Notes: generated by a model from the letters alone, not told the origin. A stretch of 64,000 nucleotides of DNA from Colwellia sp. PAMC 20917 (GCF_001767295.1 NZ_CP014944.1:3782001-3846000), one strand, 5' to 3'. Counted from the first letter of the stretch, positions 51,055 through 58,788 are shown. Translations and numbers: made by a program.

Positions 51055-51938
51055 TTTACAGACCATGTAATGTTGAGCTTATCTGTTAATTTATTTACGG
51101 CGCGTGACATATCACGTTGTTTAACTTTGGTGAGTTGAGTGTAGCGTGCGGTGGTGTTGAGACTGGCGTGTCCAAGCAATTGCTGCAAAGAACGCAAATC
51201 AAGCCCTTGTTCAAGTAGGTGAGTCGCAAAACAATGACGAAGTGAATGTGGGCTAATGAGCTTTTGAATACGACAATCACGCAGTACTTTTTTTAAGGAT
51301 TTTTGAACACCGCCTTTATCCATGTGTGTTTTCGCATTTACATGAAGGCCTGGGAAAATCAAGAGCGCGTGGCGATGTGTTGTCCAATAATTCCTCAAGG
51401 CTAATAGGGTGTGCTCAGGCATAGGCACCATACGGTCTTTCCCTCCTTTGCCCTCACGAACATGCACTAGCATTGTCGATTTATCAATATCATGTATGGT
51501 TAAGTTAAGTCCTTCACTTAAGCGTAACCCCATAGAATAAAGTGACATAAAAAACACTTGATAGCGAAGTTGCTTGGTTTGATTAATCACATCACTGACT
51601 TGCTTGACCGTTAAAATATCAGGGATGCGCTTTACTTGCGGCGGTTTGACGATAGAAAGCCACTCCCATTGTTTATTGAGCGTATAGCGGTAAAAAAATT
51701 GCAAACCGTTACGGTCAAGTTTAATAGTGCTCCAAGAATGGGTTTGAATGAGGCTGTTGAAATATTGCTTTAAGTCAGCCATGGTTAACGTATCAGGTGT
51801 TTTATCAAAAAAGGCGGTAATACGACGCACTGCACGGGCATAAGCATCAATGGTTGAAGGACGTTTACCTTGTAGTCTTAAGTTGATAAGATGTTGTTCA
51901 TAAAGAAAATTATAGTGTTGATCTTGTAATTGATTCAT
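51051..51938 (-). CDS. Tyrosine recombinase of the IS91-type element
   Basis: 295 residues from the ATG at 51938 (GGAG nine bases upstream). The N-terminal SAM-like arm-binding domain is KRPSTIDAYARAVRRITAFF. The catalytic domain has the first Arg in SMGLRLSEGLNL, HSLRHCFATHLLEQG with His and second Arg, and LGHASLNTTARYTQL with the last His and the Tyr nucleophile. It lacks the additional alpha-helix patch that marks integron integrases, so I do not call it IntI. It is translationally coupled to the transposase and belongs to the element. Confidence 0.9.
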   Translation of the reverse strand: MNQLQDQHYNFLYEQHLINLRLQGKRPSTIDAYARAVRRITAFFDKTPDTLTMADLKQYFNSLIQTHSWSTIKLDRNGLQFFYRYTLNKQWEWLSIVKPPQVKRIPDILTVKQVSDVINQTKQLRYQVFFMSLYSMGLRLSEGLNLTIHDIDKSTMLVHVREGKGGKDRMVPMPEHTLLALRNYWTTHRHALLIFPGLHVNAKTHMDKGGVQKSLKKVLRDCRIQKLISPHSLRHCFATHLLEQGLDLRSLQQLLGHASLNTTARYTQLTKVKQRDMSRAVNKLTDKLNITWSVK

Positions 51939-52031
51939 GGGGTTATACTCCAATAACGCATCATCGAAGTGACAATGCTATTATTGAGTATGGAAGGTAG
52001 TTACAAAGCTACTCTGCCGCAGAGCGGCTTC

Positions 52032-52127
52032 GTTCAACAAGGATTTAAAGCGTGACTGCTAACAGTTTTCTCGGTTTCGCTTCTCATTATAGCCAATAAT
52101 TAAAAGCCTCTTAATAGGGCGTTAAAC
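52032..52127 (+). repeat. attC-like site 3
   Basis: Starts TTCAACAAGG and ends GCCTCTTAATAGGGCGTTAAAC. The centre has CGGTTTCGCTTCTCATTATAGCC, matching the core shared by the other elements. It directly follows the IS91-type element and precedes the gene at 52145; the gene that belonged to it was lost or displaced. Confidence 0.7.
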
Positions 52128-52144
52128 GTATAGGGAAATTGTGT

Positions 52145-52834
52145 GTGAATTCTTCGAGTAAAATATTAAGCCTACTATTTTGTTGCTCGGTATCTCTAAA
52201 TATTTATCAATACCGACAGGAAGGTACTTTAAGTTTCGCACCTGAAGTAAAACTGAATGATGAGGCTATAAATACAAAATTTGCTGATAACTTGTCATCT
52301 AGCAAGAAGATACAAGAGAAGGGGCTTGCCAGAAACATATCATCAAGTAATTCTTCCAGTTCAATCAACAATGATATTAAGACTAATATCGAAAAGATAG
52401 AGACTGATGATAATCAAGTTAGTGAAGTAACTCATAGTACATATAGTAAATATCAAGAAAACGTTTTTGAATATGAGCTTTCGTTGTATTTAGATGATGA
52501 TATTGTTAATTTAGTAAAGAATGGGAAAAATGAAAAAGAAATAACCGACATCATAGATATGCTTAGCAGTAACGATGTAAGGGAACAGGATATTGAGTTC
52601 GAGTCTAAAATCAATCTACTCTTTGAAAATTATATAGATAGTGTTCAGAGTGGCAGTCAATATTTCAGGTGTAATTCATCTGGTTGTTATATCTCTTATG
52701 TTCTGACGAATGACAGTGAAGCAAATCATATTTTCTTGGATTTTCCAAGCATAGATGGAAGCACTTCAAGCGGTTATACACTTAGCAATCCTGATGGAAC
52801 TCTTCGATATGTAGATTTTATTTTAATTCAATAG
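52145..52834 (+). CDS. Exported hypothetical protein (cassette gene)
   Basis: 229 residues from the GTG at 52145, chosen over the TTG at 52139 because AGGGA sits nine bases before it. A hydrophobic N-terminus (ILSLLFCCSVSLNIY) acts as signal or anchor. A serine/asparagine-rich linker follows to about residue 100, then a compact C-terminal domain (ELSLYLDDDIVNLVKNGKNE, then YFRCNSSGCYISYVLTNDSE) with a likely disulfide between the two cysteines. I recognise no family. Flanked by attC-like elements on both sides. Confidence 0.7.
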   Translation: MNSSSKILSLLFCCSVSLNIYQYRQEGTLSFAPEVKLNDEAINTKFADNLSSSKKIQEKGLARNISSSNSSSSINNDIKTNIEKIETDDNQVSEVTHSTYSKYQENVFEYELSLYLDDDIVNLVKNGKNEKEITDIIDMLSSNDVREQDIEFESKINLLFENYIDSVQSGSQYFRCNSSGCYISYVLTNDSEANHIFLDFPSIDGSTSSGYTLSNPDGTLRYVDFILIQ

Positions 52835-52901
52835 TTGCTCAATTGATACTTGATGGATCTATTAAAGATCCCAGTATAGCTTTGAAATATGGTGGTAAAT
52901 A

Positions 52902-53004
52902 CGTATAAAAAGCCATTCAAGCAGATCTTTTAACCGTTGGTTAGGTTAAGCTTGGCTTCACTTCACAATATAACCAACAATTAAAGCCTCTTAATGGGTG
53001 AGAC
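52902..53004 (+). repeat. attC-like site 4 (degenerate 3' box)
   Basis: AGCCATTCAAGC near the 5' end, then GTTGGTTAGG...ATATAACCAACAATTAAAGCCTCTTAATGGG. The 3' box reads GTGAGAC in place of GCGTTRR, so recombination at this copy may be weak. Confidence 0.65.
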
Positions 53005-53029
53005 ATTTCGATAATTATGGAGCAGTGAA

Positions 53030-53428
53030 ATGGAAGAAATTACCAATTTTATATCGCGCATTGAAAATGAGACCAGAAAATCGGATTCATTTGCCTTGTT
53101 ACCTTTTTTGGAAAGAGTCTCTGGATATAAGCCTTATTTAAGTGGCAGCATAATTGGCTTCGGTAAATATCACTATAAATACGATAGCGGTCGTGAAGGA
53201 GATTCCGCAGTAATCTCGTTCTCTCCTAGAAAACAAAACTTAGTGGTTTACATAATGCCTGGTTTTGACAAAATTGAAGGCTTATTACAGGAACTAGGTA
53301 AACATAAACTTGGCAAATCTTGTTTGTACATTAATAAACTATCCGATATCAAACTGGATGTTCTTGAAAAAATAGCCAAGTTATCCGTACAGTATATGCA
53401 ACAAAAATATAGGTGTAAAAATGCCTGA
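53030..53428 (+). CDS. DUF1801-like protein (cassette gene)
   Basis: 132 residues with GGAG seven bases before the ATG. The pattern SGSIIGFGKYHYKYDSGREG, then AVISFSPRKQNLVVYIMPGF, then LGKHKLGKSCLYINKLSDI matches the YdhG/DUF1801 (DUF1801-type) fold, a common cassette-encoded family of unknown biochemical role. Cytoplasmic. The stop lies inside the next attC-like element. Confidence 0.85.
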   Translation: MEEITNFISRIENETRKSDSFALLPFLERVSGYKPYLSGSIIGFGKYHYKYDSGREGDSAVISFSPRKQNLVVYIMPGFDKIEGLLQELGKHKLGKSCLYINKLSDIKLDVLEKIAKLSVQYMQQKYRCKNA

Positions 53429-53519
53429 CAAGAAATTAAACAAGGACAAAATACAGTTGGTTTTTGCTCCTTCGACGTTATTTTAACCAACAATAAATCT
53501 CCTCTTAATGAGGCGTTGT
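53424..53519 (+). repeat. attC-like site 5
   Basis: Begins CTGACAAGAAATTAAACAAGG and ends CCTCTTAATGAGGCGTTG, with the central stem GTTGGTT/AACCAAC and core TTTGCTCCTTCGACGTTATTT. The preceding stop codon lies inside its first bases. Confidence 0.85.
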
Positions 53520-53535
53520 CAGTCATGGAAAGTGT

Positions 53536-53934
53536 ATGCGTATAGTTTTTGTTTTTATCCTTCTACTTTTTTCAGTTACAGTGAACGCTGAAAATATTAA
53601 ACCTTTCACATCAGATGGTTGCAGTTCTTTCCCTGACGGTACATTTGATCATAAAGAGCTATGGTTATCTTGCTGTACTGCTCACGATTATGCTTATTGG
53701 CAAGGTGGAACTTATGAAGAGAGGCTGGTTGCAGATAAAGAACTTCATCAGTGTGTTTCAAAAACTGGGGAGCCTCAAATTGCTAAGCTAATGTTAGCGG
53801 GTGTGCGAGTGGGAGGAAGCCCATATTTTCCTACGTCATTTAGATGGGGTTATGGTTGGTCCTATCCTCGCTGGTATAATGTATTAACTGAGGCCGAAAG
53901 AAAGCAGATAAAGTCGATTAAAAATGACACATAG
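53536..53934 (+). CDS. Secreted phospholipase A2-like small protein (cassette gene)
   Basis: 132 residues with a signal peptide cleaved after TVNA. The core SDGCSSFPDGT, then WLSCCTAHDYAYWQGGTYEE, then DKELHQCV carries a CC-x-x-HDYxYW signature like the catalytic His-Asp of prokaryotic phospholipase A2 folds, with at least four cysteines for disulfides. Periplasmic or secreted. Lipase activity is a resemblance, not proof; related cassette proteins are usually left hypothetical. attC-like sites lie on both sides. Confidence 0.75.
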   Translation: MRIVFVFILLLFSVTVNAENIKPFTSDGCSSFPDGTFDHKELWLSCCTAHDYAYWQGGTYEERLVADKELHQCVSKTGEPQIAKLMLAGVRVGGSPYFPTSFRWGYGWSYPRWYNVLTEAERKQIKSIKNDT

Positions 53935-54023
53935 CAAGGTATTCAAACGGACAAAAAAGTTGGCTGTCGTTTGTGTATAACTATTTTAGCCAACAATTAA
54001 AAGCTTCTTAGTGGAGCGTTAGC
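53930..54023 (+). repeat. attC-like site 6
   Basis: CATAGCAAGGTATTCAAACGG at the 5' end, central GTTGGCT/AGCCAAC stem, and GCTTCTTAGTGGAGCGTTAGC at the 3' end. Among the most complete copies, with recognisable R'' (TAGCAAG) and R' (GCGTTAG) boxes. Confidence 0.88.
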
Positions 54024-54038
54024 TATTTAGGAGTATTT

Positions 54039-54389
54039 ATGAATTGGTTGCAGCTTTCAAATGACGAAATATTAGAAATAGTTAATCCTATAATGGATAA
54101 CCTTATGGATGCTTCGACTCAAATTGACCATGAAAAGCATGTGCGAGATTTTAGTGACAATATGAAAAGTATCGTCACTAAAGATGAGCTTGAAAAACAG
54201 TGCAAAGCATATCAAGAAACTCTTGGTTTTTTTACAAAACGAGAGTTGGTTGGTGTCATTAGAAAAAAAAGTGACGTAAGGGTTTTTTGGAAGCAATGGT
54301 ATTCAAAATCAGATGATGAGTTCCTAGCTTTCGTTCACATAGTTCAGCGCAATGGAACGTTGGAAGTTGTAAACGCTTCTGTATCATAG
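54039..54389 (+). CDS. Hypothetical protein (cassette gene)
   Basis: 116 residues, AGGAG seven bases before the ATG. Two halves: helical N-terminus (LSNDEILEIVNPIMDNLMDA), then a mixed region (LGFFTKRELVGVIRKKSDVR, then FLAFVHIVQRNGTLEVVNAS) that looks like a small alpha/beta fold distantly recalling NTF2-like proteins. No catalytic motif and no export signal. Family not recognised. Confidence 0.7.
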   Translation: MNWLQLSNDEILEIVNPIMDNLMDASTQIDHEKHVRDFSDNMKSIVTKDELEKQCKAYQETLGFFTKRELVGVIRKKSDVRVFWKQWYSKSDDEFLAFVHIVQRNGTLEVVNASVS

Positions 54390-54397
54390 TAAAAATA

Positions 54398-54493
54398 GTA
54401 TATAAGGCATTCACACGGAGAAAATCCAGTTGGCTTTTGCTCCATCGTCGTTATTTTAGCCCGCTATAAATTTCCTCTTGATGAGGCGTTGGT
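54398..54493 (+). repeat. attC-like site 7
   Basis: TATATAAGGCATTCACACGG at the 5' end, CAGTTGGCTTTTGCTCCATC and GTCGTTATTTTAGCCCGC in the centre, CCTCTTGATGAGGCGTTGG at the 3' end. The right arm of the central stem is altered (AGCCCGC). Confidence 0.85.
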
Positions 54494-54512
54494 GCCAAGC
54501 GTAAATTTATGT

Positions 54513-54569
54513 CTGTCGGCTATTTGTCGTCTGTTTGTCATTACCGACAGGATGCCCTTGGTGTATAGT
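54513..54569 (+). promoter_or_regulatory. Promoter with inverted-repeat operator for the XRE cassette gene
   Basis: -35 TTACCG (54541-54546), 17-base spacer, -10 TATAGT (54564-54569). An inverted repeat CTGTCGG (54513-54519) / CCGACAG (54544-54550) overlaps the -35, the expected place for an autoregulatory operator of the helix-turn-helix protein encoded next. Confidence 0.6.
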
Positions 54570-54601
54570 GCATCAGCATTCAACAATAAATGGAGTTACC
54601 T

Positions 54602-55108
54602 GTGAAATCATTAAGACTCGAAAAATGCTGGTCTCAAGAACAATTGGCGCAACTAAGCGATTTAAATGTTCGCACAATTCAAAGAGTAGAAAAAGGAGAG
54701 AGCATTGGAATTGAAACTTTGAAGTCTTTGGCTGCGGTTTTTGAAATCTCAACTGATGAGCTTATATGTGCTATAGATCATGAAAAAAACCTCCAAACAG
54801 AAGGGGATGCCAATATGATTAAAGATCATTCTCAGCAAAATAAAGCAAAAGAGAAGGTTAAATCTATAAAATATTTTTATACATTCTCTGCACTTTTAAT
54901 TGCAATCTTTCTCCTCTTTATGTTGCCTAACTACAATGATGGAGAAAATTTAGGTCCATTGATTGTTGTATTCTTATCTTTTGGTGCGCTTATTGCTGGC
55001 CTTGCTTTCCAGGTATTTCAACCCTTTGGTGAAGAATGGGAAAAAGAAAAAATATCCCAGATTTTAAATAAAAAGAGCAAGGGAAGTAGCTCTAGTTCTG
55101 AACACTAA
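54602..55108 (+). CDS. XRE-type helix-turn-helix membrane protein (cassette gene)
   Basis: 168 residues from the GTG at 54602, preferred to the ATG at 54590 because GGAG lies six bases before it. The N-terminal HTH has WSQEQLAQLSDLNVRTIQRVEKG. A polar linker follows, then two helices (YFYTFSALLIAIFLLFMLP and LIVVFLSFGALIAGLAFQV), then a charged serine-rich tail. A DNA-binding domain tethered to the membrane is a frequent cassette type. It carries its own promoter with an inverted repeat, so it can be expressed anywhere in the array. Confidence 0.85.
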   Translation: MKSLRLEKCWSQEQLAQLSDLNVRTIQRVEKGESIGIETLKSLAAVFEISTDELICAIDHEKNLQTEGDANMIKDHSQQNKAKEKVKSIKYFYTFSALLIAIFLLFMLPNYNDGENLGPLIVVFLSFGALIAGLAFQVFQPFGEEWEKEKISQILNKKSKGSSSSSEH

Positions 55109-55119
55109 ATAGGCAAGAC

Positions 55120-55217
55120 GCATATAAGCCATTCAAGCAAGGTAAAAAAAGTTGGCTATTTGCTCTTTCGTCGCTTATTTTAGTCAACAATTATTTGCCG
55201 CTTAACGTGGCGTTGGT
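55120..55217 (+). repeat. attC-like site 8, interrupted at its end by an IS
   Basis: CATATAAGCCATTCAAGCAAGG, central GTTGGCTATTTGCTCTTTCG and TAGTCAAC, 3' end GCCGCTTAACGTGGCGTTGGT. The IS1111-type element begins at the very next base. Confidence 0.85.
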
Positions 55218-55400
55218 ATGACTCCCCACGTCAAGTTAAATACACTGATCCTTGTTCATTAATTTCAGAACCATTGTATTCACTTTTAGTATTAAGTGAG
55301 TTAACGCATAGAATGAAGCAAGTAATTTCGTCGGTTATCATGCTGATATTCGTGGATTACTAACTTGTTTGCTAGCAGCGCCTACCTTACTCATTTCGTC

Positions 55401-55482
55401 GTGGCACCTGTCTTCAGTCTATGTTCGCGGTTCAATAGCCGTTAGGCTATTGCCGTCCTAACGCCGTCGGTGATTGTGCCAC
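55401..55482 (-). ncRNA. Candidate bridge RNA of the IS1111-type element
   Basis: Within the non-coding part 3' of the transposase, GTGGCAC (55401-55407) can pair with GTGCCAC (55476-55482). They enclose the hairpin CAATAGCC-GTTA-GGCTATTG (55433-55452). IS110-family elements encode a structured bridge RNA that pairs with target and donor DNA; in the IS1111 group it lies downstream of the recombinase gene, as here. Exact ends and loops are not determined. Confidence 0.5.
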
Positions 55483-55522
55483 ACCCGATGCTTGATCCCA
55501 TGCGCTAACTCAAAACTTTTAT

Positions 55523-56677
55523 TCATGCAGGTACTCTCGATATTCTTAGCTTCACATCAATTTTTGGTAGCACTACCTCTCGAGAAATAGCCCAAATATA
55601 AGCGATCATTTCTCTGGCGATGGCCGTAACGACCACATTACGATGTTTGCCTTTATGCATGAGTCGTTGATAGCGGCGGCACAACCTCAGTTGAGCTTGC
55701 CAAGCCATATCAATAATTTCTTTGCTTAACCCTTCTTGTCTTAATTGCATTTCTTTTGAAATATTGGCGTTGTGTTTATACGAATGTGCACCTTCGACCA
55801 GTAGTCGTCTTGCACGGCTGTTACCGCATTTGGTAATAGCACCTAAATGGCGTTTATCGCCACTTGAATGTTCGCTTGGTACAAGACCAAGGTAACTCAT
55901 TAATTTTCTGGGATGGTCGAACCGTGATAAGTCACCTAGTTCGGCAATCACTCCTGTGGCGACTAATAACCTCACACCACGGAGCGCCTGTATCGCTTTA
56001 ACTACAGGATAAAACCGCCAGTTTTTCACTTGATGTGTTAATTCATTATCCAGCCTTTTTAAGCGTTTTAGTCGTTCATTAATGGTTAAAACCGCTTCTT
56101 GCAAAACAATTTGCTGACAAGGATGAGGTAATACTAATTCAGCGAGCCAACGCAAATGTTGTAATGACCAGTTATCTTTTATTTTGCTGTTAATGTTGTT
56201 ACGTAATAACAATGCTTTAAGTTGATATTTAGCATCCTTTAAGTCTTTCATGCCTGTTTCTCGTGCCCGAGATAAGTCCCGTACGGCTTCATCTTCGGGC
56301 TCAGGGACATAGATAGATGTTAAGTCTTCAGACTTGAGCAGCTTTGCAAGTTTGAGCGCATCACGTTTATCGGTTTTGATTTTATCTCCTGGTTTTTTAG
56401 GGATAAGAGAAGGTGCGATGACATAGCAACAATGATTAAGGCTGGTGAGAAAGCGGTAAATCCAATAGCCACAAGGACCTGCTTCGTAAACAAAATGAAG
56501 TGTGGCATCTGGATATTTTGATTGTAATTGTCGTGCAAGTTTTTTAAAGGCGGCTTTATTACTGAGTATTTTACCTAGATGAGTTGATTTAGCGCCACGT
56601 TGGTCTTCAATATAAGCGACTTCAGTAAATGTTTTATGGGTATCTAAGCCAATGAAAAGTATGTTATGTTTTATCAT
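55523..56677 (-). CDS. IS110/IS1111-type transposase (DEDD recombinase)
   Basis: 384 residues from the ATG at 56677 (GAGG close upstream). The N-terminal RuvC-like DEDD domain has IGLDTHKTFTEVAYIED, YEAGPCGYWIYRFL and KTDKRDALKLAKLLKSED, supplying Asp, Glu, Asp and Asp. The C-terminal Transposase_20 domain has LGDLSRFDHPRKLMSYLGLV and GAITKCGNSRARRLL, with the serine of GNSRARR as likely nucleophile. Length is normal for the family and no stop or shift is present, so it is probably intact. Confidence 0.95.
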   Translation of the reverse strand: MIKHNILFIGLDTHKTFTEVAYIEDQRGAKSTHLGKILSNKAAFKKLARQLQSKYPDATLHFVYEAGPCGYWIYRFLTSLNHCCYVIAPSLIPKKPGDKIKTDKRDALKLAKLLKSEDLTSIYVPEPEDEAVRDLSRARETGMKDLKDAKYQLKALLLRNNINSKIKDNWSLQHLRWLAELVLPHPCQQIVLQEAVLTINERLKRLKRLDNELTHQVKNWRFYPVVKAIQALRGVRLLVATGVIAELGDLSRFDHPRKLMSYLGLVPSEHSSGDKRHLGAITKCGNSRARRLLVEGAHSYKHNANISKEMQLRQEGLSKEIIDMAWQAQLRLCRRYQRLMHKGKHRNVVVTAIAREMIAYIWAISREVVLPKIDVKLRISRVPA

Positions 56678-56808
56678 GCTAGCCTCTGCTTGATAATGTT
56701 GACACATATATTATGGCTCTGGTTTGTAAAACTAACCCACATTTAGAGGCTAGCACCTTGTGGGGAGTCATTGTGTCTATAAATCTAAATAAAGTAATGG
56801 AGTACGCT

Positions 56809-57168
56809 ATGAAGTTTATCTACCTAATACTACCAATACTGGTATCTCTTTCCGGTTGCAACCAATCGGACTCTGACAATAATATTGAAGTATATATAAG
56901 TACAGGGGAGTTACAGTGTCAGGATAATGGTTTATCAATATCATTAACTAAGAGTTATCTGCAAGAAGCTGGTATTGAAGTTAAAGCTGAAAGCTGTGGT
57001 AACTTAACACTAGTTGATTACCCCTCAGTCTGTGGAGGGGGAACAGGAAAGTTGCATGTATTTACTATTCAGGAAAGTGATTCGCAATTAGCTGAAAACA
57101 GAGGTTTTACTATACCTGATAGTACAATTAGTGGTGGCGATTATGCTAAAGTCGAGTGTAGTGATTAA
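56809..57168 (+). CDS. Small lipoprotein (cassette gene)
   Basis: 119 residues from the ATG at 56809 (GGAG seven bases before). An in-frame ATG at 56797 and a longer frame starting inside the IS at 56713 are rejected. Lipoprotein signal LPILVSLSGCNQ with lipidation Cys near 17. The mature part has four further cysteines (LQCQDNG, ESCGN, SVCGGG, VECSD), suggesting two disulfides. No family recognised. The upstream cassette boundary is now occupied by the IS. Confidence 0.75.
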   Translation: MKFIYLILPILVSLSGCNQSDSDNNIEVYISTGELQCQDNGLSISLTKSYLQEAGIEVKAESCGNLTLVDYPSVCGGGTGKLHVFTIQESDSQLAENRGFTIPDSTISGGDYAKVECSD

Positions 57169-57171
57169 CTG

Positions 57172-57269
57172 TTTATAAGTCATTAAAGCAAGGCAAATAA
57201 CAGTTGGCTGTTTGCTCCTTTGTCACTTATTTTAGCCAACCATTATTTACCTCTTAATGAGGCGTTCAA
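57172..57269 (+). repeat. attC-like site 9
   Basis: ATAAGTCATTAAAGCAAGG, central CAGTTGGCTGTTTGCTCC and TTTAGCCAAC, 3' end ACCTCTTAATGAGGCGTTCAA. The central stem GTTGGCT/AGCCAAC is perfect. Confidence 0.88.
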
Positions 57270-57284
57270 GGTAAAGGAATTATC

Positions 57285-58019
57285 GTGTCAATCAACTATT
57301 CAAATTACACATTGGATGAATTATTTGATGTTAACGAAAATATCGATAAGGATAAATTCCCTGAGCGATATAAGCAGTTATGTGAAGAAATTCAACGAAG
57401 AAAAGAAAGTGGAGAGTTTGAAAAAAAAGCCAAAGAAATTGAAGAGCAGGAAGACAAGGACGATGATGAAAATGAATTTATCATTGAATTCTCTGCTGAG
57501 GGAAATGGAAAAAAGCGTAAGCTGTTTTTTTTGGGTTTTATCTTAATCAATTTAGCTGTACTCGCCTTTGTAATACCTAAATATATAGTTACTGATTTAA
57601 CGGACATACATGAATACTCAACAAAAATTGACTTTGTCGAATGTCATAAAGAAGAAGTAATAGATGATGAAACTGATAAAGTATATTCATACTTCGATCT
57701 TAATATTGGCTCATACCAAGATACTTTTTCAGCAGTGGGTATTGGCGAGGGTAAGTGTAAAAACTTAGCTCGAAGTTTAAAGGTTGGATCTAATGTTTCT
57801 ATTTGGCATGAAAGTGGATTAATCCATCAAATAAAATCAAAAAATAACATTCTACTTTCATATGTATATATGGAACCCAAAGTACGAGAGTTAAAAACAG
57901 AGGGTGCAAAATTATATTGGTTTAGTTTGTTGGCGTTGTGGGTAGTGTTATTTAAATCAGTCGCTAATGCTGTTGTTCCGGAGACGTTTACCTCTAAGCT
58001 ATTAAAGCAGGACAAATAA
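57285..58019 (+). CDS. Membrane protein with acidic coiled-coil N-terminus (cassette gene)
   Basis: 244 residues from a GTG start (AAAGGA six bases upstream). Residues 30-75 are highly charged and probably coiled coil (EEIQRRKESGEFEKKAKEIE). Helices at about 80-100 (LFFLGFILINLAVLAFVIP) and 205-225 (LYWFSLLALWVVLFKSVAN) flank an outer domain (SYFDLNIGSYQDTF, then KVGSNVSIWHESG) like a DUF3592-type fold. Function unknown. The reading frame ends inside the next attC-like element. Confidence 0.75.
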   Translation: MSINYSNYTLDELFDVNENIDKDKFPERYKQLCEEIQRRKESGEFEKKAKEIEEQEDKDDDENEFIIEFSAEGNGKKRKLFFLGFILINLAVLAFVIPKYIVTDLTDIHEYSTKIDFVECHKEEVIDDETDKVYSYFDLNIGSYQDTFSAVGIGEGKCKNLARSLKVGSNVSIWHESGLIHQIKSKNNILLSYVYMEPKVRELKTEGAKLYWFSLLALWVVLFKSVANAVVPETFTSKLLKQDK

Positions 58020-58087
58020 CAGTTGGCTTTTGCTCCTTTGTCGCTTATTTTAATCAAGGGTGTTTTGCCTCTTAACAAGGTGTTAGT
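57992..58087 (+). repeat. attC-like site 10
   Basis: CTCTAAGCTATTAAAGCAGG, central CAGTTGGCTTTTGCTCC and GTCGCTTATTTTAATCAAG, 3' end GCCTCTTAACAAGGTGTTAG. The right arm of the central stem is partly lost. Confidence 0.82.
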
Positions 58088-58126
58088 TTTCTATTATACA
58101 TAATAGAATAAAGGAGTTTTAAATCG

Positions 58127-58687
58127 ATGTCCCGCATAGCGATAGTCTATTTTTCTAAGAGTGATGTCACAGGACAACTTGCTAAAGCAATTGCTTTAGG
58201 TGCTAAAAAAGAACATGGAATAACTGTGCTTGAACATAAAATTGAAGGGCGTGAAATCTTTGAAGGAAGATTTGAAAACGAAGAGTTATTTGACGATCTA
58301 AAATTATGCGATGCGATCATCTTTGGAAGCCCAACATATATGGGAAGTGTATCAGCTCAATTCAAGGCTTTTGCGGATGCTTCAAGTGAACATTGGCAGA
58401 GCCAAGAGTGGGCCGATAAAGTATCTGCTGGATTCACCTCTGGAACAGGCCTTAATGGTGACCAATCAAGTACTTTGCAATACATGGCTATTTTAGCAAG
58501 TCAGCATGGTATGTTGTGGGTGAATATTGATGCTTCATATGGAACAGATAGTTCTACTTTAAATCGATTAGGTTGCCAATTAGGAGTCGTTTCCCAAACG
58601 ACTAATAGTGTCGCACATGAAGTTGATCTTGCAACGGCAAAGCACTTAGGTCGTAGGGTTGCAAAACTTACTCTTCGTTTAAAATAG
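58127..58687 (+). CDS. WrbA-like flavodoxin-fold protein (cassette gene)
   Basis: 186 residues; ribosome site AAGGAG. Flavodoxin landmarks: IAIVYFSKSDVTGQLAKAI (FMN phosphate loop), AIIFGSPTYMGSVSAQFKAF (isoalloxazine loop, SPTYxG), and AGFTSGTGLNGDQSSTLQ. These match NAD(P)H:quinone oxidoreductases of the WrbA type, which reduce quinones by two electrons and limit redox cycling. Cytoplasmic FMN enzyme. Slightly short for WrbA, without visible lesions. Confidence 0.9.
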   Translation: MSRIAIVYFSKSDVTGQLAKAIALGAKKEHGITVLEHKIEGREIFEGRFENEELFDDLKLCDAIIFGSPTYMGSVSAQFKAFADASSEHWQSQEWADKVSAGFTSGTGLNGDQSSTLQYMAILASQHGMLWVNIDASYGTDSSTLNRLGCQLGVVSQTTNSVAHEVDLATAKHLGRRVAKLTLRLK

Positions 58688-58692
58688 AAATA

Positions 58693-58788
58693 TAATAAGA
58701 AATTAAACAAGGACAAAAAACAGTTGGTTTTTGTCCTTCGTCACTTATTTTAACCAACTATTTATTGCCTGTAAATTAGGTGTTATGT
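58693..58788 (+). repeat. attC-like site 11
   Basis: AATAAGAAATTAAACAAGG, central CAGTTGGTTTTTGTCC and TTTAACCAAC, 3' end TTGCCTGTAAATTAGGTGTTATG. Perfect central GTTGGTT/AACCAAC stem. Confidence 0.86.

Larger units (their letters stand above)
49798..52031 (-). mobile_element. IS91-family element with its own tyrosine recombinase
   Basis: Two overlapping minus-strand genes (recombinase, then Y2 HUH transposase) form the two-gene IS91 type. Boundaries are approximate. The left side abuts CAAG at 49797-49800, a tetramer used by IS91-type elements, and holds a hairpin GCCTGGTAT-GTAA-ATACCAGGC at 49854-49875. The right side ends in the small hairpins TAGTTACAAAGCTA and CTCTGCCGCAGAG (about 52000-52026) just before the next attC. 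The element splits the cassette array. Confidence 0.7.
55218..56771 (-). mobile_element. IS110-family, IS1111-type insertion at an attC site
   Basis: Bounded by 12-base inverted repeats ATGACTCCCCAC (55218-55229) and GTGGGGAGTCAT (56760-56771). Such repeats are subterminal in IS1111-type elements, so the true ends may lie a few bases outside. The left end abuts the GCGTTGG box of an attC-like site. The transposase runs on the minus strand, with 305 non-coding bases downstream of it and only about 90 upstream. No target duplication is evident. Confidence 0.85.

Noticed and set aside
51051-51938. The tyrosine recombinase as the integron integrase IntI.
   Set aside because: It is fused by overlap to an IS91-type transposase and I do not see the extra IntI-specific helix patch. 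It lies inside a mobile element in the middle of the array, not at its start facing an attI.
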